Of a stretch of 64,000 bases of DNA, positions 48,291-59,434 are shown one piece after another (the stretch's first letter is position 1; every line of letters begins with the position of its first letter). The position numbers and the translations under genes were made by a program. Origin of the DNA: Oxytricha trifallax (lineage: Eukaryota > Ciliophora > Spirotrichea > Sporadotrichida > Oxytrichidae); the NCBI GenBank assembly GCA_000711775.1, contig ARYC01000083.1, positions 1 to 64,000 of the forward strand, in the 5' to 3' direction. The notes under the pieces were generated by a model that saw nothing but the letters and a program-made list of their open reading frames with translations, ran no database searches and was not told the DNA's origin.

Positions 48291-48604
48291 GCTATACCAA
48301 GAATCTGTAAAGATCTTCTTTACTTCTAAATTTTCCTATCAAATCTTGAGATTAAAATCTCTTCATTGCATCATTCATAGATTCCATCTTGCTTCAATTC
48401 TAAAAATGTTAATGAAATTTAAAATTATGGATATCCATTCTAAACTTACTAAAATTTTACTACTAAATAGAGAGATCCACTTGGAGGTCAACCGGAATCA
48501 GATAAATAGATAAAGATGGAGGAACTTTCTCCAAGTTTCAAAGTATCACAACCATTTTTATCAAACTTTCTCCATTAAATTGCTCCTAATAATAATTAAT
48601 TTAA

Positions 48605-48752
48605 TTAGGTAGTGCTCCTAATTTATATAAAACTTAATTAGGAGGTTAAATTAAAGGTCAAAACCGTATTAGGTGGGGCATTAAAAAAATTAAATTTTAA
48701 AACTTCCCCTCCAAAATTTACGAGAACAGATTTAGGAGCACCACCTAACATC
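48605..48752. repeat. Small inverted-repeat unit inside the TBE
   Basis: TTAGGTAGTGCTCCTAA and TTAGGAGCACCACCTAA face each other about 110 bp apart, with further internal symmetry (CCTAATT and AATTAGG). A likely nested miniature element between the 22-kDa-type and zinc-finger genes. Confidence 0.6.
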
Positions 48753-48950
48753 CCAAAACACATTTAGGTGCATTTTAATGTATAAAATGGATGAAATAAT
48801 ATATAAATTATCTCAAAAATTTAGAATTATAAAACTAATGTCTTTCACTCTGTTCCCATTAAACCTCTCTAAATCTCTAAGGATATGAACTTACTTATAT
48901 ACAAAGGTAGAATTTAAACAGCTTATATAATTATTAATAGTATTTATAAA

Positions 48951-50396
48951 ATGAGCGGCAACTTACTAAGAAAAGCGGCATTGCTTGGCATTAGCCAGCA
49001 AAAACTTTCTTTCATGAATCAAAAGAAAATTGAGACTTGCGATGCATAAACCTAGTACGAACCTGAAATTCTCTAACCTTAGGTCTCAGACTTGAATAAC
49101 AATTCAGTTGTTAAATAGAAATGCAGAGCTAAGAAATTCAATGCGAAGTTCCAATAAAAATGGTAGAAGAGGAGGAAGAGAAAAAAGAAATTAAAGCATT
49201 ACATTTATGTGAAGAGTGTGAGAAGATCTTCACTTATAAATCTGCTCTTAAGCGTCATATCTTAGAGTAGCATTCTAACAAGCCAAAGCTCTATTTTAAG
49301 CATGATAAGATAGATGGAAAATATTTTTGCCCTTATTGCAATAAGCAATATAACCATTCAAGGATTTAAAAGTTCACCTTTAAAACCATCATGGCAATAA
49401 GTTTGAAGTCATAGATCCTGAGACTGGTGAGGTCTTCCTTCAAAGAAGAAAGCCAAGAGACCCTTTAGAATCCTTGGAACAAAGAGGTTAAGAAAGAAAA
49501 TAAGCTTATTAAAGCAGTGAGAAACCTTCCAGCTTCTGAGATAGTGAAAATCACTTTGAAGATACAAGCACTCAAGCTTCCAATTTAAATGTAATTGACC
49601 TTAAAGAATATAAGGAAAGTTATCTTATACTTGAGGGCAAGTTTGAGAAAAAGGTCATTACTGATAAGCAGTTCGCATACAAGATTTATCCATTCAACTA
49701 CTTTAAATGCGATGACAAGTATCAAATGGAATTTGTCAATGAGTACTAAGCTCTTACTAAAGCAAGGGATAGACAGTGCAGATTTATAATTAAGCTCGAT
49801 GCAATACTGCTTGCTCAATATCATGTTGCTTTTCGCCTCCCTCTATATTAAATGACATTAAGAGACTACTTTTAAGATTAAAGAGTTCCAAAGTAGCTAC
49901 CTCTTATTCTAACAAATGTTTGCAAAGCATAGAAGAGCTGCACACTTTAGGGTATGTTCATAGAGACTTGAAGCCTGAGAATATTATGCTTGACTTTTCA
50001 CCTCTCAGAGTAGTAACAATTGATTTCAATAGATCATAAAGAGTTGAAGCTTCAGGACTTGGCAACGTTTATGGTACTCCTGGATACTTCCAAGAAAGGG
50101 AGGACTGGAGAGATGGTGATATTAAGTGGGATGTATGGGCTCTAGCAGCAATTATTGCTGAATGCGATATGCAAAGAAATGATTACTATAGCTGTAAGAG
50201 AGAGAAAGATTCAAAGCAGAGAATATAGCAATATCTAGACTAGAATAATATAAAAGGTAAAATGAAAGATATGGCTGAACAGATTATCTTAAGACCAAAC
50301 CACAGAGCAGATCAAACAATAGACTAGATGATCAACTGGATAGGAGATATCAAATTTAGAAAATTAGCACATGATGCCAAGGTATAGTTTGAGTGA
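48951..50396 (+). pseudogene. TBE zinc-finger/kinase protein (57-kDa type)
   Basis: ATG at 48951 begins MSGNLLRKAALLGIS. After a frame change near 49,157 comes a C2H2 finger, CEECEKIFTYKSALKRHILE, then a second finger starting CPYCNKQYNHS. The kinase-like part has YLILEGKFEKK and AYKIYPFN (N-lobe with the Lys of the VAIK position). Further on are GYVHRDLKPENIML (complete HRD loop), VTIDFNRS (Asp kept, Gly of DFG replaced by Asn), GTPGYFQ and DVWALAAII. It ends at TGA 50394-50396. At least three frame changes. Unlike the copy at 38,854-40,182, the catalytic Asp residues remain. Confidence 0.88.
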
Positions 50397-50437
50397 ATAG
50401 TAAAAATAAAACCCTCTAATACACACTACTATACATT

Positions 50438-50555
50438 ACATTTAAACATTAAGCCCCTACATAAACCCTATTAAAACCCTAATAAAGTATGCACTAATAG
50501 TCGACTTTATCAATCAAAAACTCAATCAAACTACTGAAAGGGTTTTGGGGTTTTG
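50438..50555. repeat. Right terminal inverted repeat of TBE
   Basis: Complement of 46410-46527, ending GGTTTTGGGGTTTTG. Confidence 0.9.
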
Positions 50556-51624
50556 ATTCACTTAAAACCTATTGGTGAAAAATCCAACATCAGCAAGATG
50601 TCTGTATGCGTGATCCTTCATGCCGTGGCTGAATTATTTTGCAATTTGCCTTGACACAATTTTCCTATGAGCTGCAATCTTATTCTTCTTCTTCTCACGC
50701 TCGTTCTACTTACGTCTTTCAAATTCTTGCTTCTTCTATAATTCAGATTTCTCCATGCGTTATGCTTCTAAATGCTCTGCAGTGCGAACATCATCAAAAT
50801 GTTTTTATTGCTCTCTCATAACTCTTAGCTCCTCCTCTTCTAAAACTTCCATGCGAGCCAATTCAAGTGTCTTTCCGCAAAGCACAGACAATATTGGTTC
50901 AACGTCCTTATCAAAAATAAACAGCTCATTGTCTTCAACTAGAGTTTTCGCATCGCAACCTCTTTTAATTGGAATTGACCTGGGAGAGGGCTAAAATGAA
51001 TGAATTAAAATAAAAGTATAAATTACTGGTCTATCAATAAGGAAATCGGTCTAACTGCCTATTTCGTATTATGGAGCTTTGTCTGTTAACTCCTCCACAA
51101 ATTAATCGGTCTGAATGTCAATATTTTATCTGCCAGCTAAAGCCTCAGGGGTTTTGATATCTCTATTGAAAAATTCGTCAGCAGATGGTTTCTATAAGCA
51201 TTTAAATTTAGTATAACTGTTGCAAATTAAAGATGTGAGGACTTTTAGAATATTGTCTTTATATTTACCATTTAATTTGTAGTTCTCTTGGTGGTTCTCT
51301 GCTTTCCAGTACCATTAAATAATGCATCTGGATATGTGCCAGCTGGGATAACCATAGCGGCATGAGTTGATCCCCTCACAACTCTTTTGTCAATCATTAT
51401 GTTTTGAGGCATATATTCTCTATATACATATTTAAGCTTTATGGATTCCAAGAATTTATTGAATTTTGAAATAAATAATCCTCTCTCTATAGTGAATTTA
51501 CATACTGTTAGCTTTTGCCATATGGATCCTTAAACTTAGGTTTTTGATTCACAACTTTTGGTGGAGCTGAAAATCCTCCACTTAAAGAATTTCCATATTC
51601 AGCGACTTGTTAAGTTGACAACAT
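50556..51624 (-). CDS. RSP3: Radial spoke protein 3 homologue, germline copy, C-terminus missing
   Basis: RSP3 dimerises at the stalk of ciliary radial spokes and anchors them to the axoneme. Family blocks are clear: NIMIDKRVVRGSTHAAMV, NIDIQTDQFVEELTD, then DNELFIFDKDVEPILSVL, CGKTLELARMEVLEEEEL and a charged coiled coil leading to YRHLADVGFF. The start is the ATG at 51624 (MLSTQQVAEYGNSLSGG). Introns are 51192-51268 (77 bp) and 50991-51026 (36 bp). A frame change between 51,440 and 51,510 marks an unrecognised short IES or intron. Coding stops abruptly at the TBE end (50,556), so the C-terminal part must lie elsewhere or beyond the element. A host housekeeping gene of ciliated cells, whose full form would be assembled in the macronucleus. 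Confidence 0.9.
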
Positions 51625-51832
51625 ATTTCTTTATTTTATTTATTCTTAATTATATATATTTCTCTGTTTCAAATTTTATATATTGCACTTTATCAAAAAG
51701 TTATTTTTACAATTTTCTTTATTAAGCTCCAGGAAAAGCATTTAAGAGAAGTGAAAAGTTTTATTAGTTAACTTTCGGTAATTTGATTTATAAAACAAAC
51801 TTTATTTTCATTCAAACTAAGCATTCGCAACC

Positions 51833-53844
51833 ATGATAAATAACATGTAACTTCAACAGGAAGACTTCGTAGATCAGTTCCTAAGCTGTAATATTGAAAT
51901 TTCATACAAGCCCTATGACGAAGAAGACTTTGGTCAACTTTCTTTGCCCAATTAAATATCATAGTTTAATTGAGGTGATATTTTTTATTTTAAAGGAATT
52001 TCTTTTTTTACCCTACCTCTCAATGATAAGCGAGGAAATCAATCATAACCTTTTGGGTTAAAGAGAATCCGAACTGTAGAAATTCAATCCAGCTCATAAA
52101 AAGAAATTCTTATATTAAAAACTTTATTTTAGAACTAAGTTATTCAAATTATATAAATCATCCCTTGAAATAACAGTAATCTACCCTTTACCTCTAAAAT
52201 TTGATGCAAAGCGATGACACAAAAAGTGACCTTAATGAAATAAGAGAATAGGTATAGTCTCCATATTAATAATTTGTATTTTCAAAAAAATTGAATAGTG
52301 TTTTATAATACATTTGTTAATTTTAAATTTATTTTATAATAGATTTATGATTAATTTAAGAGAGATTTCAATTTAGTTAAATATTACAAGGTTTTCAACT
52401 TTTATGAAATTAAAAATAAATCAATAATTGATGAACAGTTAATTTATGTTATATGATAAATTTTAAAAATTAAATATATCATATATTAATAATTCTGTAT
52501 TAATAAGACTTTCAAAAAAGTAGGCATTTATGCTTTTATGAGAAAAAAATATATAAAAAATAGATATTTAATTAACTCCCCTAATAGAAATGAGCAACTA
52601 TAACATGTTAGAATTATATTATAGCGTATTAAAGTTTCTAGATTATTGTAATTTTTTTAATTTAAGAAAACGAGGTAGAAACATTTGATCAGTCTTTTAA
52701 CAAGTCTGCGAACGGTACTTCTGCTCAAGATTATATTGAGCTTTCTGAGTCCTCCTCCTCCAACTCATCAATGCACTCTGGTTTGATAATAAAGATTGAA
52801 ACAACTCAAAAGATTCAGGAGATTTTGGATTCAAACAACAGAATCAACGAAGAACTATCCTAGAACAAATTAGGTGATGAATCAGCTTTGATGCACCACT
52901 CTGATCATGATTCATTAATAAAATCATTGGAAAATATTTAAAATTAGAATTTTAATGCATTATATTACAATTTGTAATTCTAGCCATATCGTACAAATAT
53001 TTGAAATGTATTAGTAACTTAATTTGTATTATTTTTTAAGTACTAAGTTTGAAATCCGGACAAGAATGTATCAGCAGTATTAACGATTGGGAGATTGACA
53101 TTGAAAAATATAAATTGCCAATTGCTGAGTCATCCACAAAGAAGTCCAGATTAATTAGAGAAAACCTCAAATTCATTGAGTACCAAAGAGGAGACGTGAT
53201 CTTCAAGACTATCCTTAGAAAAATGAGGAAGTTTTATTTGGAATAATTCAATCAAACTTCAAAGTATGTTAAAAGAAAGAGGTCTAAGAATCCAAAATTC
53301 TTAGTTGAGTGCCTTGAAAATTACTAAAAATTCATTTATGTAACCAACATTTTTGAAAGCAATATGATTGCTCTTTATATTTATGAAAACTATGTCCTTA
53401 CAAATATTATGGTCAATAATAGAAATAATTTGAAATAGCATTAATTTTTTATGCTATTTATGAATAAGAATCAATTGAGAATTTTATAATAATTGCATTC
53501 ATCTAAATCTGAGGATATAAAAGGTCTTATCCTATTTCTAGGGTCTATGTTTTACCCAAAAGTCATGAGTGAAATATATTCTAATCTATTAGTTAGAAAA
53601 CAGCTAAATTTATTCATTATTTTAACAGATACAAACATTCCACGATTGTTTATATAGTTTTTCACTATCGAAACTAGACTACCTGTCTCACTGGGAGCCT
53701 TATAGATTCTTACTACACCATTTTCTGGATAACTATTCTCAAATTATCATTGAGAAGAACAAGTCCAATAAACAAAATGAACATGACTTTATGATCGCCA
53801 TGAATTTCCTGAAAGAACAGTACGCCTTAACCAGCGCTTAATGA
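51833..53844 (+). CDS. Unknown host protein in three or more segments joined by pointers
   Basis: ATG at 51833 (MINNMQLQQEDFVDQFLSCN). Segment 1 ends at pointer TTAA (51952-51955) and resumes at 52662. Segment 2 (ENEVETFDQSFNKS, a Ser-rich stretch, IIKIETTQKIQEILDSN) ends at pointer TTTAA (52937-52941) and resumes at 53035. Segment 3 has FKTILRKMRKFYLEQFNQT and KYVKRKRSKNPKFLVECLEN. Both joins are in frame. A further frame change near 53,590-53,670 precedes LDYLSHWEPYRFLLHHFLDN and a TGA at 53842-53844. About 390 residues. It resembles, from memory, a large family of stichotrich proteins of unknown function with KxxLRxMRK and HWEPY motifs. No predicted enzymatic motif. Confidence 0.8.
51952..52661. 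other. IES, 710 bp, pointer TTAA
   Basis: AT-rich segment between the two TTAA pointers. Removing it with one pointer joins LPNQ to ENEVETF in frame. Confidence 0.75.
52937..53034. other. IES, 98 bp, pointer TTTAA
   Basis: Removing it with one TTTAA joins SLENIQ to VLSLKSG in frame. Confidence 0.8.
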
Positions 53845-54381
53845 ACACATTATGAGGGTTGGACATCATTATAAAATAATTTATCAATTATTAGATAGCT
53901 CATTTTATTTCTTGGTGATCTCAATTCAAAAGAATTAAATTCAAATTAACCTACAAATCCTTTATATTCTAATCTTCTTAGTATAAACACACTTATATTT
54001 TTTGGAAATAAATCATGAAAATTGAGCCAATCAGAAGTTATAAAATTTCTTACTCAACCATATTTTAATACTCAATACGTCAAGTTTAATTAGTACCTAC
54101 TGAATATAATAAATAACCAAGATCCCTATAACCCTAACGACTATTATTTAAAATATTATATTTACATTAAATATACTTAAGTTACACCTGTTTCTTTAAA
54201 TCTTATACTAGAGCATTCTTTTCTGTTTATTTTATTTAAATTAAAGAGATATTAATATTCTATCAATCTCTATTAGAAATAAATAGCGAGGCAAGAATTA
54301 ATTAATTTGTTGGTGTATTATATTTAGATATTTAGTATTTTAAAAGTAAGTGGGAAATAAATAAATAATTTTAATGTGTTC
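53845..54381. other. Intergenic space between convergent genes
   Basis: AT-rich, between the stop of the plus-strand gene (53844) and the stop of the minus-strand gene (54382). Nothing recognised. Confidence 0.4.
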
Positions 54382-55949
54382 TCAATTCTTTGGAGCTATT
54401 AGGTGTTTGATTTTTTCAATGCCAACTGTCTGCCCTCTGGAGTTTGAACTAGGCTTTAAAGTTTATTATAGAATTTTTCGTAAATATTTGCTAGTTTCAA
54501 CTACATTTATTATAAGACTCATTTAATATAACTTTTTTAAATTTTTGGAAATAATAAATTAATAAAGATTTAGGAGGGTAAGTATTTCTATAGTATTAAA
54601 TATACATTTATTACCAATCAAATGTTTTTCTGGCTGGCTATTGATAAGTACTTCCTAAATTTGTATTTCTCCATTAATAAACTGGAGATTATTCACTCTT
54701 TCTGAATGGATTTTGTTGTTATTCGTTTTATCTCTATCTAAACGTATTATTTTGAGATTCTTGAATAATTTAGTCGCTTTGAATGTTAATTAATTGGTCT
54801 TTGATTTATGCCAAGATTTGATCAAATTCTCTAAATTAATCTTTAAATTACTAAAATAACCCTATCAAGCAACCTTCTTCTATTAATTATTACAATTCAT
54901 TTTGAACTAATTCTACATTTGAAAGAATAAGTTTCAATTATTGAAAGTTTATTGGTTAAGATTCTAGAAGTTCATCTGTTCTCAGCATTATTATGTGAAC
55001 TTGCTCATCTACAGAGTTTATGTTTGATTGGAATCTATTAAATTGTAGGTTATATTGGGTCTGTTGATCAGCAAATGAATTTAGTATGAAGAAATCATAA
55101 TATAGAACATAAAAATGAGGCATTCTCTTGAATCTTCATATAAGAATTTTAATTCCCACCTTGACAAGAGTCCTTGTTCGTAGGCTATTTCTGATCTATT
55201 AGTTTAAAGATTTCAGAAATTTCACTCTTAAGCAATGATTTTTTCACTTAGGCTTCATCTTAATGAATGTTGTCTTAAGTGTTTTAAGTTATCAAAATAG
55301 TTGGGTGTTCATATCTTTGGAAATAGTTTTACTGATCCTAAATGTTTCTTGCGAAAGAATGTTCACTTTCAATATTATAGATTAAGTTCAAAATATAAAT
55401 TTAGGGAATATTTGCACTAAGCTGCTGAACATTTAAGACAGATGTTAATTCTATACTTTTCTTGGCTGGAGATGGTATTTTACCTTGCGGCATTTCAGGA
55501 ATTTCTTCAACTTCAAGATTTTCGACTTCGTATTTTTAAATTGTGCTCTTTAATTACTCCCTCTTTTGCTTGATCCATTTCTTTCTATTGTTTTGAGTGG
55601 TTAAAGCAATTTAAGCTTAATTTAATTGATATTCCTGATGACACAATTGTTCACTCTCTTTAAATAGCGAGACATCTATCACATTTTTTACTTCATTAGA
55701 CTTCGCTTTCTTTTGCTTGATTAAAGGAATTCTTATATTTTCCAGTCTTTCAATAAACTTCAAGCATTTCAAGTCCCCCTGTTCTTCTTCACTTCCTTAA
55801 TTTCTCACATAAAGTATGTTGATTTTAGAATTCCCATTTATCATACTATCTATCTCCTTGAAAATCTTTGAGTTCTTATTTAATTTAGGAGTTTTACTTT
55901 GACTTTCCAGATTTTACTAGCCATATTAACTATTTCTACTACAACTCAT
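54382..55949 (-). CDS. Unknown coiled-coil host protein
   Basis: ATG at 55949 (MSCSRNSQYGQQNLESQSK). A long open frame runs to a TGA at 55095, with Lys/Glu/Gln-rich helical stretches (KFIERLENIRIPLIKQKK; YEVENLEVEEIPEMPQGK). A one-base frame change near 55,100 leads into a second long segment with QFNRFQSNINSVDEQVHI and QFKDQFREFDQILAQIKDQ. The last piece reads SSNSRGQTVGIEKIKHLIAP and ends at TGA 54382-54384. Introns or short IESs near 55,100 and 54,500-54,600 must account for the joins; I could not fix their borders. About 480 residues. No enzymatic motif; a structural coiled-coil protein is likely. Confidence 0.72.
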
Positions 55950-56389
55950 GCTTTTTAATATATAATGAAGGTAGTTATTTGAAGTATTTATTTCCTTTCT
56001 TTCAAAGTATACTTATTTATCTTTTGGATGCACCCCTGCAAGGTCAACTAAACTGAAGGTTTAAACTCTATTATCTCTCATAATGTGAAGTTTAATAAAG
56101 AGATGTGATTGATTCGGCAAAAATTTGTTGTTACTATTGTTAACTGAGTCTTAATGAAAGTTTTAGGAATTTTGTTTTATATGGTTAAAAATGTAGTCGA
56201 AGTCTTGAGGGGATCTTATTTAGATCTTGACATTTTACTGAGACTTTTATGAGTGTTTAGGATCTATAGAATATTTTAAGTCTATAAAGAATAAGATTTG
56301 GATAGAAATAATCAATTTTTTGTAAAAATGGAGAATAAATAATCTTAAAATTTAATTAGATTTCGAAATTTATAGTTTTATCTTTGATG
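55950..56389. promoter_or_regulatory. Divergent intergenic region
   Basis: 440 bp between two divergent starts (55949 minus, 56390 plus). Presumed shared promoter by position; no motif recognised. Confidence 0.4.
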
Positions 56390-58930
56390 ATGAAATCTTC
56401 TTAAGCCACGGCTCAAAAGAAATCAGTTAAAAAATCCTAACCCTCTCAAGTTTCAACATAAAATAAGTTAAAATATGGATCTTAAAAGAATGGACTTTCT
56501 GCAAAAGTAGCCTTAAAAACCGCTGCTAAGATATAAGTTGATACTAGCTATGATTATTTTGAGTATTAAAGCATTGAATTATATATTTTTACTCAGTTAA
56601 ATAATTAATATAAAGAGATATAAGAATTAAAATAAAACAAGCTTACATTTTCAATATTTAAAATAACTTTTTTATAATATTCTTAAAGTATTGCTGACTT
56701 TGATCGAACTATAATAAGCTATCACACTTTATCCATAAAATCAGGAATTGTAAATGAAGTTAAATTCGTTGACTAATTGAAAAATTATGGTTTCAAAAAT
56801 CTTGAAAAGTCACGTCTAATCCCAGTATGTGTTGAGTTTCCAAAAAATAATAATTTAATAAAAGGAAGAAAAGATTCTAATGAAAACTTCGATAGAAACT
56901 GCATTGACGCTATTAATGTAGAAATACTTTTTAATATGGAATATTATTTATAATTTAATTAAAATAACTTGAAAATCTTGGCAATTATAGTTGTCCAGTT
57001 TAACCGATCTTGGGCTCATTTGTTAGAGAATGTAAAATTAACTGGACTTTCTAATTAATTGGCGGTGCTATTTTATCTTTGAAGGAGTTAACTCGACTTT
57101 AATTAAACACATCAAAATTCATTAAGTTATACCCTCACATTAAAGTGAAGTTATGTCGCTCCAGTGATGCAATATATAGTAGCGCCAATGATAAAGTCCA
57201 GCTAATTTTGAATTCTATATCGAATGAGCCTAAGATCGTTTTAATTGGACAACTTTAACTGCTACTATTTTGAATTATTAAAATAAATTTATAATTAATT
57301 TTCCAAATTCAAATGTATTTCTACAATAATACAATCAGGTTCCAAAACATAAATTTGAAAGCTAATCAATCAAATTTTTATTTTACTATTTAAGTAAACT
57401 CTCCTTAGGAAAATGATAATTTAGTAAAAATACTTGATAATTAAGAGCACCATGCAAATCAGTATTTTCAGAGTATTTATGAGGATATGCTTGAAGTTAA
57501 AATTCAAACCTATGAGGATTTCTAGCTCCAAAGCATAATAAATCGATTGATTCCAGATTACGATGACTCAATACATGAATAAAAAACTTAATAAGATGAG
57601 CTTTAGGATGAGGCAACTTTTACTTAAATCTTTTAATTAATTTAAAACTATTAGTCCAATTAGAAATAGTTATTCAACTTTAAAGTCAGCTAAAAAAGGG
57701 ATTCAGAGAAAAAGAGAAATCAAAGCTTAGGCAAATATTATACTTATATTTTAAGAAGGTGCTTTAAGAAGCCAAAGCAAGAAAGACAGAAAATCTCAAT
57801 CAGAGATCAGGTTCAATCTTAGATTCTAGCGAAGAATTAAATTCTTCAGATGAGGATGATTCTGTCACAAACCCTACAGATACCAAAGATTCAGTTAACA
57901 AAATATCGAAGATTAGAAGTGGAAGAGAAAGTAAACGTTTGGATATGATTAAAAAAGCTCAAATTGCATACAAGCAGGCATCTCATAAGTAAAATCAATT
58001 GAACTACAACTAGCCACCTAAATTGCTCTCTGGATAGCATAATATACATGTCGCTGCAAGAATGGCTCCTGGTCAAAATTCTCATAGCAATGCATAAAAA
58101 TTAAGTCAGGTTTAGTAAAGTCAATAACTCCCTCGAGAATTTAATATAGTGGCGAGGTAGCAACAACTAAGAAATTGACTTTGTATTACTCTTTATATTT
58201 ATTAAATATGATGAGCAAAGGATAAGATCAATAATTAGATGAGCCTTAGAACATCATGATTCAAAGGGCAGCATAAGCATAGTAGATGCTCTAAACAATT
58301 TAAATGGGTTATTCATCTCAGAAAAATTCTTAATCTATTCCTTTGACCCTGCAAAATCCTCAATACTCAATTCAAAGAAATGAATTACTGCCAAATCAAG
58401 TCAAGAACAATTAATCATAAAGCTTTACTCAAAGACCTATTCAGAAATAATAAGAAAAACCAGATTGTGATGATAGCGATAGCGATATTGAAGTTATAGA
58501 TTCAACTGAATTTCAATTTTCAGTAATCAAGAATCAGGAACATAGGCAGGTAACCCATAATAATCAAACTTAACTTTCAAAACACACTCCAGAGGCAAGA
58601 CCTGAACAGTTTCTAAGACCTTTATAAAAGCCTCCTACTACTACTCATAATGTCTTCAGCCATCACTTATATCAATAAAACTAGCCTGATCGAGCTCAAG
58701 TACTACATTAAAAACAGCAATAGCGAAATCCCTATCTCACTTCAAATTATCAATCTTCATAAAAGTTAAGCTACGGCGGAAATCTCAGTAGCAGAATGCA
58801 GCAGCTTGATTAGAGAGGGGAACCAAACTCTCACTATCAATTCCCATAGTATAAGCAGTAGAATAATTTCACCTAACTATATAGAAACAATAATGAGACT
58901 TAGAATATAAGATACCATTAATAGAATAGT
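56390..58930 (+). CDS. Unknown Gln-rich host protein, split by a palindromic element
   Basis: ATG at 56390 (MKSSQATAQKKSVKKSQPS). The first part contains SIADFDRTIISYHTLSIKSG and continues to IDAI at 56915, where a 411-bp palindromic element intervenes. Joining TA to TA continues in frame with NTIRFQNINLK and on to NDNLVKILDNQEHHANQYF. Next come YEDMLEVKIQTYEDFQLQS, an acidic Ser-rich stretch (DSSEELNSSDEDDSVTNPT), a basic helix (SGRESKRLDMIKKAQIAYK) and a long Gln/Asn-rich tail. Frame changes near 57,820 and 58,165 suggest further short IESs. The end near 58,920 is not firmly placed. Folded N-terminal half plus disordered C-terminal half; product unknown. Confidence 0.75.
56916..57326. mobile_element. 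Palindromic element, family A copy 2, acting as an IES
   Basis: A 411-bp imperfect palindrome flanked by TA (56914-56915 and 57327-57328). Ends ATGTAGAAATAC and GTATTTCTACAA. Diverged copy of 32101-32515; shared internal blocks include CGATCTTGGGCTCATT and AGTCCAGCTAATTTTGAATTC. It lies inside coding sequence, which reads through in frame if the element and one TA are removed. Confidence 0.88.
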
Positions 58931-59434
58931 TCATACATTATAATTGAATTTTTATATTTTAGAATAAAAACTTTTAATCGTAAATATTTATAAATTAAGA
59001 GTTCATTTAGAAATATCAATCTACTGACAAAGAAGTAAAGATTACTATGAATTATTGCTATACTAAAAACTTTAAGAATAATTAGTTACAATTAATTTAA
59101 TTTAATTATTGAATTGTACCATTCTAATATTAATGTATAAGTATATAACTCTTTTTAGAGCAATCTTTTAACAATAAGTTTTAATTTTAACACTATTTTT
59201 AACCTTTCTAAAAATATTTTCTTATTCATCAAATTTTATAAAGCTCATAGTATGACAAGTTTTTTCGGTCATGGAGATTAGTATTTTTTTATCTTAAATT
59301 TATTTTTTAGTATTTTCCTATTAAAACAATGTTTTGTGGTGTCTTGTATAGAATCTCTTTATAAAATTAAATCATTAAAATTATATACTTCAATTTAAAT
59401 AAATAAAAAATATTATAAATTTAGATTTTATCAA
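58931..59434. other. Intergenic space
   Basis: Very AT-rich, no gene. Presumably the 3' end of the upstream gene and the promoter of the coiled-coil gene. Confidence 0.4.

Larger units (their letters stand above)
46410..50555 (+). mobile_element. TBE transposon with telomere-like ends, 4,146 bp
   Basis: Both ends begin CAAAACCCCAAAACC, the C4A4 telomere repeat of spirotrichs, inside terminal inverted repeats of about 118 bp. Size, ends and gene content (transposase plus strand, 22-kDa-type minus, zinc-finger/kinase plus) match TBE1 elements of Oxytricha. The bases next to the ends are AAT on the left and ATT on the right. TBE1 is known to duplicate ANT; these do not match exactly, so one flank has mutated or the flanks were rearranged. 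All three genes are broken. Confidence 0.95.

Noticed and set aside
49585-49824. Minus-strand 79-codon open stretch
   Set aside because: Antisense to the kinase-like part of the TBE 57-kDa-type gene.
51768-51962. Minus-strand 64-codon open stretch
   Set aside because: Antisense to segment 1 of the plus-strand gene, whose pointer joins are in frame.
57891-58085. Minus-strand 64-codon open stretch
   Set aside because: Antisense to the Gln-rich gene, which has consistent composition and frame.
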